Positions 24,390 to 36,720 of a stretch of DNA of 64,000 nt are shown one piece after another. Position 1 is the stretch's first letter. The number at the start of each line of letters is the position of its first letter. Source of the stretch: Sipunculus nudus (lineage: Eukaryota; Annelida; Sipuncula; Golfingiida; Sipunculidae); NCBI GenBank assembly GCA_026874595.1, contig CM049320.1:51656714-51720713 (forward strand), written 5' to 3'. The notes beneath the pieces are model-generated. The model did no database searches. It worked only from the letters and a program-made list of their open reading frames with translations, and had not been told where the DNA came from. Both the position numbers and the translations under genes were made by a program.

Positions 24390-24610
24390 AAAGTATGAAT
24401 TGTTCGTGAGGGTTATATTTTTTCTTGGAAGTCATGGATATTTTCTCACGGAATTAACATCCCCACGATCATTTAGTTTATTACAAAAGTTTTACAAAGT
24501 AATAATTGTACATAATACAATATAGAATATGGATTGTTCGCAAGGGTTTTATTCTCATGGAAGTGATGGATATCTTCCCTGAGAAATGATTATGTTTACT
24601 ACAGACACTT
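24390..24610. repeat. Two partial copies of a dispersed hairpin repeat
   Basis: 'GGATTGTTCGCAAGGGTTTTATT...' at about 24530 and a diverged copy at about 24395. They match the element at 38737-38836 and fragments near 25010 and 39665. Confidence 0.55.
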
Positions 24611-24868
24611 TACAGAAGTTTACAGAAGCCCCTCCAGGCTCTGCATCCAGTTACTATACCATGTGGGCCTACATTATATCACATAACAGGTAAGCAATTA
24701 CCTGTTGATAATATTTGATAAAATCCATAGAAACCATTACTGAATTTGTGAAGAAAAAAGTATTCCGTTCTACCTGGGATTGAATTAAACTTATAAGACT
24801 GAGCAGTGACGTGGTTTAATGTGATTCCATTAAAGTACTTCTGCATTGACACTAATACACTTTGATAT

Positions 24869-24869
<1 letters not shown>

Positions 24870-24915
<46 letters not shown>
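24870..24915. repeat. (TC)n microsatellite
   Basis: About 44 bases of TC dinucleotide. Confidence 0.95.
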
Positions 24916-24918
<3 letters not shown>

Positions 24919-25574
24919 CAGTAGATGTTCTGCTGCTTGTCGTAATTTAACGTTCGTCAGAATAACGCCATCAGCAAACCACATCAGAAACTACTCATGA
25001 ATAATCGAGTAAACCGATAAATCCACGAAAGTTTTAACATCACAGTGTTTCATATCAAAACCACTAAAGTTAAGAACCATGAAAATGTCTGAATCCACCA
25101 CATATATGTATATTGAATATCTGAATAGTTTTCATCGTCTCCATTTAATATATTCACCTTTCTCCAGGACTGTCTGATTAAATATACATTCAGCAAATTT
25201 TTAAACACAATAGCAGTCAACATTATTTTCATTCATAAAATATTTTGGCAGTTTCCATTTTTATAAAACATACCATATATACTACCAAACAGGTAACAAA
25301 CTGATACGCGGATGGAACTGCAATTACGAATTTAACACTTTAATATACTGTATGCTTCCCATCTCTGCCACTTAATCATCACAGAATGACGTCATTGTTT
25401 GTGGAACAAAAAGCTATGAGCTGTATACAGTACTGTGAAACCTTTGTTATGGGACCACCAATGGGACTGGCCATCAGTGGTCTTAATTCACAGGTGGTCA
25501 TATCAGTCAGGTCAGTTATAACCAATGTCAACGGGGGGTAGAAATGACTCATTTGTAAGTACTGACAACGTCAC

Positions 25575-25604
25575 TTTATTGCTAAATATAAGTCTGAATT
25601 TATT
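25575..25604 (-). promoter_or_regulatory. ALP-B polyadenylation signals
   Basis: AATAAA on the minus strand at 25599-25604 and 25575-25580, matching the two distal signals of ALP-A. Confidence 0.6.
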
Positions 25605-25865
25605 GTTTTTGTCTTTGGGAATGACAAATAACATAACTAAGGGTCCCAATCTGAAAAACATTCGGAATAATAGTATGATATATTAACCGATACATTTCAA
25701 GTTTGAGCACATCCGATTTCATATGATCACTGGTAATAGTATGCAGATATGTTATTATTTTACTTGATGTACGAAAAATTATTTAAAAAGGCGACAAAAC
25801 TGAACGTAACAAACTGACGTTAAAAGAAACAATTCTAAGTACATTGGATCTGCCATGACCCTGTA

Positions 25866-26170
25866 TCAGCGACACCTGTTAAACATTAATGTAATAAATG
25901 TAGCCACCAAGGAAATGACGTAACCCGGAACAGGAAACAGACTAGCAGACGAGACTGGGCAGTCTGGGGGCAGTTTTTGGCCTCCTTTGCAGTGGTCTTT
26001 GTTTGGTCCGACACAGGATGCGTACATAGTGACATGCGCAATGTAGCTCTGTTCATGGATGCCATAGAAAAGATGCGCTAGAGGTCCTCTGGCGTAAATA
26101 AGAACATCTTCCCCACCATGTGTCTCCATTCTCATTGGCACGTTGGTATCTTGTAAATAATCTTTTGTAG
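25866..26170 (-). CDS. ALP-B exon 10 with stop and GPI-type tail
   Basis: 305 bases to TGA, acceptor TTAAAG. It contains [16 protein letters not shown] with the zinc His, the cysteine loops, and a hydrophobic tail ([17 protein letters not shown]). The acceptor has only a weak pyrimidine tract. Confidence 0.93.
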
Positions 26171-26610
26171 CTTTAATTGAAATATATATATATATATAAA
26201 ATATTGTAAGACAAGAAAAAAATCATTCTCCTCCTTAGCATTTCTTTCATCAACAATTAAACAAACAAAACACAAAAGCAAACATACAGACAACACTGAT
26301 CAGCTTAACCTTGGCCAATTTTGTTACAGGAAGAACCAATGTAAAATACTTCTTCTTTTCCCCTATTGAACTTGTTGAAAGGGGTGGATATACACCGCCC
26401 TCCCCCTTTTAAGACAAACAAAAATGATTATAGAAAACTACCAAAAAGCAGCCATATCTTGTTGCACCATTGCACCCTGAATTTCTCCAAAAACATTTTA
26501 AGATTAAAAGGGCGACCCCTCTCCCATAACCTACCCCAGGGGCGTCAATATAGGGGGAATGGGGGAGGGGGGTATGTATATAGTTGAATATGTCATTCAC
26601 AGACGCTGAA

Positions 26611-26663
<53 letters not shown>

Positions 26664-29600
26664 AATACAAAGTCATCCCCCAACCATGGAAGAAAAATTG
26701 ACGCCACTGTCGGCCACCTCCTGTCCTTCGCGGCCCAGGCGAAATTAGCCCACCACCCTATCCTAAGATCCTCTTTCTCTTGATATACCTTAAATTTATC
26801 CTGCAAATGTGACGTCAATAATTCAGTATATGTTTAAAATATATCACCGTGATAGTACTCAATAGCGCTGTATATCACGCTATTATCACTCCCCGCAGAC
26901 CTTTGAATTAAGATCTGTCCAATTTGAGCTAGGACTTTTATATTCATGCCTCGAGACATGGTGCCTTGAAAAAACTTTTAAGTATAACCATTTAGTATAA
27001 TAAATTGATAAGATATTTAGTCATGTGGATGCCATGCTTGTGAACCTGAGTTAACTGTGTAGATTTGATAATTGGGAAACCCCGGTTCTAATTAATATAT
27101 CACTGTTTGACTAGACATTTGTGCGTTTATTTTAAAACTGGTGATGAAAATCACTTACTTGTATTAACGTTACTGAGATCGATACGTTCGTTTGTAGTCT
27201 CATTCTTGTTGCTATAGTAACCAGGGCCGTTTGCGTAGCCCAGCGTTGTGTAAGGTTTCATGTCAAGCCCCATGCAAGGTGCGCCTGCAATTAAAAAGGA
27301 TTATGGTAACAATTAATACTCAATTTGAGGAAAATTAAAAACTTTGTTTATAAAGAATGATTATTTCGCTGGAGGAAATTGGGCAAGTATAAGTTGTTTA
27401 TTCCGGTTGTACATGTACATGTATATTATCACAATCATCATTTTAAGTATAACATGATGTAATGACCTTGCAAATAAATGACTTTTGTTTGAATTACGTA
27501 TTAACTTATAGTAAGCGCTCATTCAACTCGCGTTATTTCGACTCATATCATGCAGTTGTTTACAAGGGATATTAACATTTTTCTCATGCATTGGTAAAAT
27601 TATATTTTACATGAGAAATATGAAGTTCTCCTTAATCTTTACATTGATAATGTCTATTCAAGGACGTTAAGTGAAATACAGAAGTTAAAGTAATAAGTTG
27701 TTTAAAAAAATCATATATTACTGAGTAAATGATCATCCCAAAACGGATCACCAGCGATGGTGAACACGTGTGAGTGGTCAGCAGTGACCACAATCAACGT
27801 ATCCTGGTCACTGGTCAAGTCTACAGCCTTCTGGACAGCATCAGAAAACGCAATGGTGTCCATTAGGGCACGATACGCATTCGTGTCGTGGTGGGCGTGG
27901 TCAATGCGGCCGCCTGTCAACAAAAAGATGATTGACACATTATAACGATAAGTTAGGGCCGCGGTAGGAGGCGGTCTTCCTGTGAAATTATTAGATTGAA
28001 ATCATGTTATTCTGGCGTGAGGGCCACCTAAAAAGAGCATAAATGATCCAAAAATAAATTCATTTTGCAACCAATCTGCCACGTAAAAAAATTTTGCTGG
28101 GAAGAATTCGGAGAACTGGTGTTGTGTATGAACTGTATTGGGATGTTTTGCACCAGTATCTCTTAAATGAATCCGTAAAGCTAGCAGTATTACTAGAATT
28201 TGCAATAATACTGCGACAAGGACTTTATTTGGAATTTCCGAAGTTTTATTTAATGAGGAGATTATCACATTCAAACTCTGTTTTTTTCCCTTTTGTCCTT
28301 ATTTAGAAAAAGATTAACCAACGAACAATAACAGAATTTCATAGGGTTCGGATAGTCTTTGTTTTCATAGACTTTATGATAAAATGTTGCACCCTGAACT
28401 CGTTTAACATTAATACTACGACAAGGCATAATGACAATACTACGATAAGGAATTACGATAGTGATGCTATGACAAGTAGTTACGACGAAAATACTACGAC
28501 AAGGTATCACGACAATAATACTACGACAAGGAATTACGACAATATTACTACGACAAGGAATTACGACAATATACTCTGACAAGGGAGTTACGACAATAAT
28601 TTTACAACAAGTAATTACGACAATAATACTACGACAAGGAATTACGACAATATACTACAACAGGGAATTACGACAAGGAATTACGACAATATACTACGAC
28701 AAGGAATTACGACAATATATACTACGACAATAATTGTGACAATAATACAACGATGAGGAATTACGACAAAAATGCATCATCGAGTTATTGCGACAGTAAT
28801 TCTATGAAGAGGAATTGCAATAATGATCCCACGACAAGGAAAATTTATCATTTGCCGGGAGAATTACCTTCTACTTCAAGGAAGAATCCGTTCTGGTTGC
28901 GTTTTAAAATATGAATTGCCTTCTCCACCATCTCGGCCAGGGAGGGCTCACCCCAACGGTCGTTTGCTCTGTCGGTTTCATAATGCATGTGCCCAGGCTC
29001 AAACAAGCCTGAACAGATAAAAGAATTCTTGTACATTTATTGAACACTAGCAAATTACCCTTTCATTATTTCGCACTTGAAGACTATCCTCATTCCAAAT
29101 AGGTGGCACTGGGTACGATACCCTGAGAAAATCAAATGCTTCATATGCCGAGGTAGTTTATAATAGATGGCAATTTAAAAGACCCGACGCGAAATAACGT
29201 TAATTTCCTCTGGATTTGTGGGAAAATGTGGACATGACCCCCCTTAGGATTCACTTGGCATCGTTCTCTACATTTCAAAAAGAAAAAAAGTGCAGAGTGG
29301 CAACAATGGGCAACGGTTATAAAAATAGATGTCTACTTCCTAGCAATGAGTGATTACTATAAATGATGTTTACTCATGCCAAACAAAAAAATAAAAAAAA
29401 AATATACATAACGTTCCAAAAACCAGTAATTTGACCGTGACTTAACACCACAAATGTCGTCAATAATTGTACATTCTAACTGATCTCGAATTAAGCCATA
29501 TTCGTTATAGTTCACTTGAAATTCAATATAGAAAGAAGAGGAATTGAGGTCCCATTTTGATTTCGAAAACAGGAATATAAAATTGGAGTTTGTGTACCAA

Positions 29601-32600
29601 AGCCTGTTGTAATTAATGATTAGGCAAAGCGAACCGCGCCACCATGTTGATCGCCCGGCGAGCAGGAAATCAAATGCAGGGGAGGCAGCGCATACAACAG
29701 CTTATCATTATTGATAGAGCAGGGTTAAAGACGTTACATTAGTGTTTACATAATATTTTAATCCCAGCACCCTTTGTTCTCTCCCTGTCCTCATTAACCA
29801 TTCACGTACCCATCAGATAGTCCACTTGGTTGTGGTCGATGGCTGTGAACTCTGACATCTTATCCACGTATTTGTACTTGGCGTCAGCGATTCCTCGAGT
29901 TTTCTTGTCTGTTAACCAGGCCTTGTACAAATACACACATTATTACTATAATGCAAATGGAGGGTGTGAGTACATGAGTAACTGATGTCATGAACTGGCC
30001 TGCAACATCATGTGACTGGTCTGCGGCGTCATGTAAATGGCATGTCACGTTATGTAACTGGTCAGTGACGTCATATAATTGTTATGTGAGTCAAGTAAAT
30101 GCTCTGCGACGTCATGTAACATGTTTGTTACTTTATTTAACTGGTCTGTCACGTAATGTAACAGGTCCGTAACATGATGTAGTTGGTCTGTGATGTCATC
30201 TTATTGGTCTGTAACGTCATCTTACTGGACTGTGACATCATCTAACCGGTCTGTGACGTCATCTTACTGGTCTGTAACGTCATGTTACTGGTCTGTGACA
30301 TAATGTAACTGGTTTGTGAATAACTTTGTCCGGATGTTTAATAGACGTTATAGCCTTTGCAGACAACACGTGGCAGGATTTCACATTACAATTTGTGAGT
30401 GATAAATAACAAGGGACCCATGGGTCATGGCGCTCAGTGAATTTAAAAAAAACTTGAAACAAATGCAAAATATATCTATTTCTTTTTTATTTTTTTATAT
30501 TAGAATTTGAAAAGCTCAGAGGAAGTAGTCCTGCAATTTGGTGATAGTCAAGTACTAATTAAATGGTTGTCAAACTATTAACTCTGACATGACTGCCAGG
30601 ATAAAGAAAAACAGAAAAGGTTTTTGAGATATTGTTTTGCGAAATAAAATGGTTAGATGTGGCTGATGTACAAAAAGAACACTTTATTTCATTTTCTGCT
30701 GAGGCATGTGAATAATGATTCAAAGTTTATATTAACCTCTATTATTTTGAAAACATGTTTCCATTACAATTTTTATTAATTTGCAATATAAAACAAATGA
30801 AAATATAACGTAATTTAGAATAATAAGTTGCAGAATTATTTATCCATTGATAGGCTCATATATTTTTCAGATTTTGCATAGTTATATATTCTATTATTTT
30901 TTTAAATTAAAATGTTTAAACTGAAATTAAAAGCAAATAAATTTTCTAAAGATAATAAGTCTACCAAATCTCTAATATTACAACATGCATTTCCTAGATT
31001 ATTCATTGGTGCGTAATTTGAATCAACAATCCCCCAAAATTGGAGTTTTCAGTTTAAAAAACATGCTTAATTTAATTAATTAGAACTAAACATTCCATAA
31101 CATTGATTAAAATTCCTAATAACTTTATTTTAAGACTGAAATTTAAATTCAAATACGTTAAAAAGAACATAAAATTCTTAACTCTTTAGAAGTTAGGAAT
31201 TCCTCACAGCGATAACATCTACACTTTTATAGCAATACATCACTTGATGGACACATAATTAAATATGGGCTTTAATCAGTTTAACCCCTTGCAATGCAAA
31301 ACAATATTCAAAATATAGCAAAATTTTAGAATTTTTTTTAAACATAGTCAATCATAATATTCATGTTATTTATATATCTATTCTATGAATGGGACGGGGC
31401 AGTTGGGAAGCCAAGCTCGGCTAAGCAAAGAGGATGCCCGGAGTGAAGAGGTGAAGCGTAGATAATTAACCAGGTGGGTTTCTACCCGGGCCACTGACTG
31501 CAACTTATATATAGAATAAATTTATGTAAGACCATAAATTTCTTAAACTGGAAGAAAAACTTCAGTTGACCCTATAAAATGTACTATATTTAATATATAG
31601 ATCAGAATGAGGATTTTAAGTACATCTTGATTTTGATTATAAACTTGTGTATACTATATCTACCTGGATCATGTCTCTGCCATCGTAGCGCTTGCCCTTC
31701 GTGGTGTTGATGTATTCGGGGTCAAAGGTCGTGTTCGGCAAAAAAGATGACCGACCGCCTCCTAATATCACCTCAGGAAAGGATGACAAAGTTATAAGGT
31801 AAAATATGAACAAATCTATTTACCTAAAAAAATTATATTACTTATCTTTGTCATATAAAAGGTTCCGTTATATAATAATATCAGTACAAAATATAGAATA
31901 TCCAAGACAAATAAATTAGGATCTAGACGTGAAAACACCAAATCTTAATCGCAGAGAATGTTATTACAAGGTTTGTATAATTATTGAGGATCTTTCTGTA
32001 GTAAAAGCTGCTGATAAACATGAAGTCTAAAAATTAAAATAGTAGCATCGGTAATTATATATTTGGATAATTGTTATTGGTGTTTTTTACAGCCTGACTC
32101 CCTTTGATGATATTATAGTTTCTCCACCGTTGATTCGTGTGGACGTAAAAATCATTCTCAAAAAGGTTATGGCAATGAATGTTTTTACTGTCTAATGTAA
32201 TGAAATGAAAGCGTAAAGTTCAAATGTTAGCCATTACACAGCGACCTTTGTCAGAATTTTCGGCCATTACAGAAATCTTTTCGGCATGACTGTCTTCACA
32301 GCTCAAAGTAGGCCACAGCGATCAAATCTTTGGTGGCCCTATCAACCTTCACATCTGGCTAAGGACTAAGGATTTTGCTGCCCTCTTGCGGCTCACCTTG
32401 ATATCTTTGTTGTAGTCGTCCTCAACAAGCTGTCTGGCGATGTCCTTACAGCGGTCGTCCGGGGTGCTGCTCTCCCAGTCTCTATCAGCACTGTTAGAGT
32501 ATGCTGCAGCAGGAGTAGCGTGGGTGATCCTTGCTGTGGTCACCAGACCGGTCCACTTGCCTGGAACAGTGAACAATCATGAAGAATACAAGATCCTGAC

Positions 32601-35600
32601 TATATATGATCTGTTACTGACCATGATTTTAGGAATTTACGTAGTTTACTCTGGTTTCCAATCAGGCGTATACCCGGAAGAATCGTCGAAGATTTAACAT
32701 TGAAGGATTCATATTGCTTAAAATAAAATAAAAATATAAAAATCAAACTGGACATCATTTTAATAAATTATTTAAATTGATTTTCCTTTGTATGAAAAGG
32801 ACGGTCGACATTCTGGGCCCTTAATTAACCTCACCCTCGTCCTGTGAGTGTTTAAGGATAGACTTGAGTCTGTTGGCTTCAACCAGCGTCCCGGGACAGT
32901 CTCCTCGCAGGACTTTATCGGTGACCCCAAGGGTACCAACGCGAGTCTTCACTCCCGCCAGCATAGCTGTGGCTGTACCAGCAGAGTCCGGCACTGTAAA
33001 GTCTGTGTTGTAAGTCTGAAACAGCAGCAAAAAAAAACGTCGGTCAGAGACGGCAGACGCTCAGTCTGCTGCCATCTGGGGAATGAACTACAAATTAATA
33101 TTTTATACCCAATAATTCTAAAATCTAGATTCTGGACCATTCTCAAGGAGGAAAGAGATGTTGTAGCGCTCTGTCTTGTTATAGATGTACAAGTGGACAC
33201 GTCTTAAGTTTTAAACAGGGCCGGACAAACAGACAGACATCAGATAGACATTCATATGTACAGTTGCTATGGCAATACCCTCGCTCCTAATAAAAAGGGG
33301 GAAATGATAAGTAACCAAAGTCTTGTTTAATATGTTCATTTCCTTTTTGTTGACCGTATTTCCTTGATCAGACGCCGGGCCTTATTATTATTCAGGCTAC
33401 AACACTAATTATTCCTGGCCGTCAGTTGGCTTACTCAACTGATTCAGTGCACGGTGCTTTACATCTAATTGAGTTAGTTATATATTCGGTTGAAAGATGG
33501 CAGCAAAAGCCCTCCAGTTTGTGCACTGTTGGTGAAAATAAAAAAAAAATATCGTGGTATATCAAGACTTCTAAATTTATGGCGACCCGTACAAGTAATA
33601 CGGAAAAGCTGCCCTGCCATCTACCGGTTATTTTATCGGCCTAAACAAAGAAGTCTCACCCTGTGGACGCAAGCCTGTACATCTACCGTGTAAGCGTACA
33701 TAAAAAACCAGATCATTTTGGTCACTTCTGTTTTCGCCTCCTGGATTTCTACTGTTGTCATGGATGATGAAAGAAGGACAGAAAAGAGGAAAATCAGCCG
33801 AAACTTTTTGTTCCGTTGGTAAATCTACTTTTTCCCGACAGGAAAAACCAACCTCCCATCTTTCACAAGCCGACTCCCGCCCCCCCCCCCACCTCCTCAG
33901 CCAGAAAGGAATCGGGTTTAAATGAGTCTCAGCGAGTATACGTATGTTGGCGATGGCTGCCGTTTACGCAGTAATTTATTCTGTATTTGCTGGGGTACGG
34001 AGTGACCACCGTCACGGGTACGGTTTGCTTTTGCGCAGTTTAATTATATTATAAATTCTCTTTTGTTTTTGCTCTTTTGTAATGAAATCAGAATAAATAA
34101 TGTTTCCACTGTGTTTTAAGTCGTAGTTGGCTCCATGATTTATGGGTTTTAAACTCGCCAAGTTGGACATGTAGCGTGGTTCTCAACAACGTACATAAAA
34201 AAAAACTGCATAAATCAGTAATTCCTGCTTTTGTATAGCCTACTTACAACAACTGTAGTGCTGCATAGCACCATGCTTTAGTTACGAAGCATTTGTGTTT
34301 TGACCGACGTCTATGAATATTGTACATTTTGTCAATCACTTTTGACATCAGGTGAACTTGTACGTCGCTTTAAGATTTGCGCACGTCTGTGTGTGTAAAT
34401 GTGTAAAAAGTAAAACAAATATTACAAGTTCATGTTTATCAATTTAATAAGCTGGATGTTTTAAATATTCACCTTAGAAACTGCGACATTTGGAAATGAT
34501 TCGAAGCTCATCTGTGACTGTTCGAAGGTCTTCTTAAGCACTTGCATATTGAACTGCCGCGCTGCCGTTACCGTCGATACGCCCATACCGTCACCCACGA
34601 AAAGTATGACGTTTTTAGCGCGGTTCATATTGCGCAGGTTCCGCAACGACGTCATCAGATTATCTTGTCCCATACGAAACCAATCTTTGTTAAGGTTCCC
34701 GTCTGAGATATCTTGTTCAACCGATCTCTTGCTTGGTTTCGAATGAAGTCTCTCTTTCACCGGATGGTAACCTGTGTACAAAACGTTTTTTTATTCAATA
34801 ATTGATAGACGGTTAATAAAAAGTATAAATCTATGATGGTCAGAGAAATTAAGACATATCGTTTTGCTATTTGTTTTTGTTTTTAAACAATAGTAGAAAA
34901 TATAATTTTATTCATCTTTAATTATATGAGAGCAAACAGTTTCCTTTAAAAATATGTCAATCTATCTGCTGAAATTAATATTTTTACGAGGTTCTATTTC
35001 AATGATCAGTGGGTCTCGAGAGAGTTTCATTTTACCAACATCTCTTGAGTTCAATGCTTTTCTTTCACGAGCATGCGCACTGCGCTTGATAATCGCTTTC
35101 TATTTCGCAGCATCGCTTAATAATTAATCAAGTGAAATCAGGTACAAGCTTGAGGTTTTACAGACAACGTCTGTTTACTTTTGTAAGTCAAGATATGAGT
35201 TAAATGATATATCTTCGTCCGATTAGCAGGTTCGTGTGCTGAGTGTGAGCCATGACCAATAGAGGGCTCTATTAATTAAAAGTACTATTCGCAATAATTT
35301 GCAAGCCTTAAAACTTTTACAAGAATTTTACAAGAATATAAGCAGTTGTAAGAAAATATTCGTATTATAGACGTTTCAATTCCACTGTGTATAAGGACTT
35401 GAGCACACATGGTAGCGCAGAGTAGGAAAAACGGAATTCTCCTCTAACATATATGTCCCTTTTGTTTTTCTTTTGCTTGATATATTCACTACAGGATACA
35501 TTTTAAGACGAAAGTCCGTGGTCTGCAAGTGGCACTCTTTATTCATTAAGGAATAAGTTAACCACACGGTAAAGATGGTATAATAGAGGTGTTCCGCCTT

Positions 35601-36318
35601 CTGGGTGTCCGGTTTTTATTGGGGCTAGGAATAATCCAGAAGTCATCTCCTGTCGTTAGTTCATAAAACAAAGTATTGTAATACACACACACACATTTAT
35701 ATATATATACAGTAAAACCTCATTGTGTTGAAGTAGAAGGGACTGGTGAATTATATTCAACCTTCTCCAGCCTTAATTACTATGAATAAAAACTGCACAT
35801 GTATACGGCCTATATTATATAGTTCTCATAAATCTTGGCGTGAAAGAACAACACATTTATTAATAATTTATTTATTCATAAAAAATAAGGACACAAGTAC
35901 CACCAAAATAGGATTATAAGTAAATCAAGAAAGTAAAAAAAAAACACATACATCTATTAAAGCACATAGATCATCAAATGATTGGCACAGATCATTTTCA
36001 GTTCAACACATCAGAACATATTTAAAAGGCAATAATAGTCCTTTGCTTAATACGAGCACGCTTCTGGTCAGCAACAGAGTTCTCAATTCCTGACAGGAAT
36101 TTGAAGCATTCATCCGGCCGCGCTCTTCGACGAATGTAACAGCTGCAGCAACTTGCGACACATCTCACGAGACCCTCTAATGGATTCCATTATGTTTAGT
36201 GTATTAATGACTAATTGGCTTAACAGGTAACAGGTAAACAACGGACCAAGTGTGTAAACGGTTGATGAAAAAGATCCTTGCTGGTAATAATTATGTAACT
36301 GCCCATCACGGCCGTATA

Positions 36319-36360
<42 letters not shown>

Positions 36361-36671
36361 TGACGGAGCGTACACAGCTGTTATCCAAACAAAGCGGCAT
36401 AACCTCAAGTCGAGTGTCAGAGCCATTGCGCTTGTTGAGTAAGAACCTTGCGTGTATTAATTACGTATAACTGGTTCTTACGGCCCATTCACAGTGGACG
36501 GGCTTGCACAACTGTTATCCTAACAGTCAAGCGACATGACATCGAGTTATGCGATAGAAATACCAGCTGGGGACCAACAAAACACCTTGACACATCCGGT
36601 TTTTTTACACATCCGAGTTCAACACAAAAGGAGTTAAATAAGTATGGTTTTAACTGTTCTGTAGCAGGGAC

Positions 36672-36720
<49 letters not shown>

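Larger units (their letters stand above)
25080..35495 (-). repeat. Right arm of the ALP inverted duplication
   Basis: Inverted counterpart of about 1920-18950, carrying ALP-B exons 2-10. Homology ends near 35495 inside intron 1, about 4.3 kb before exon 1. Confidence 0.85.
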
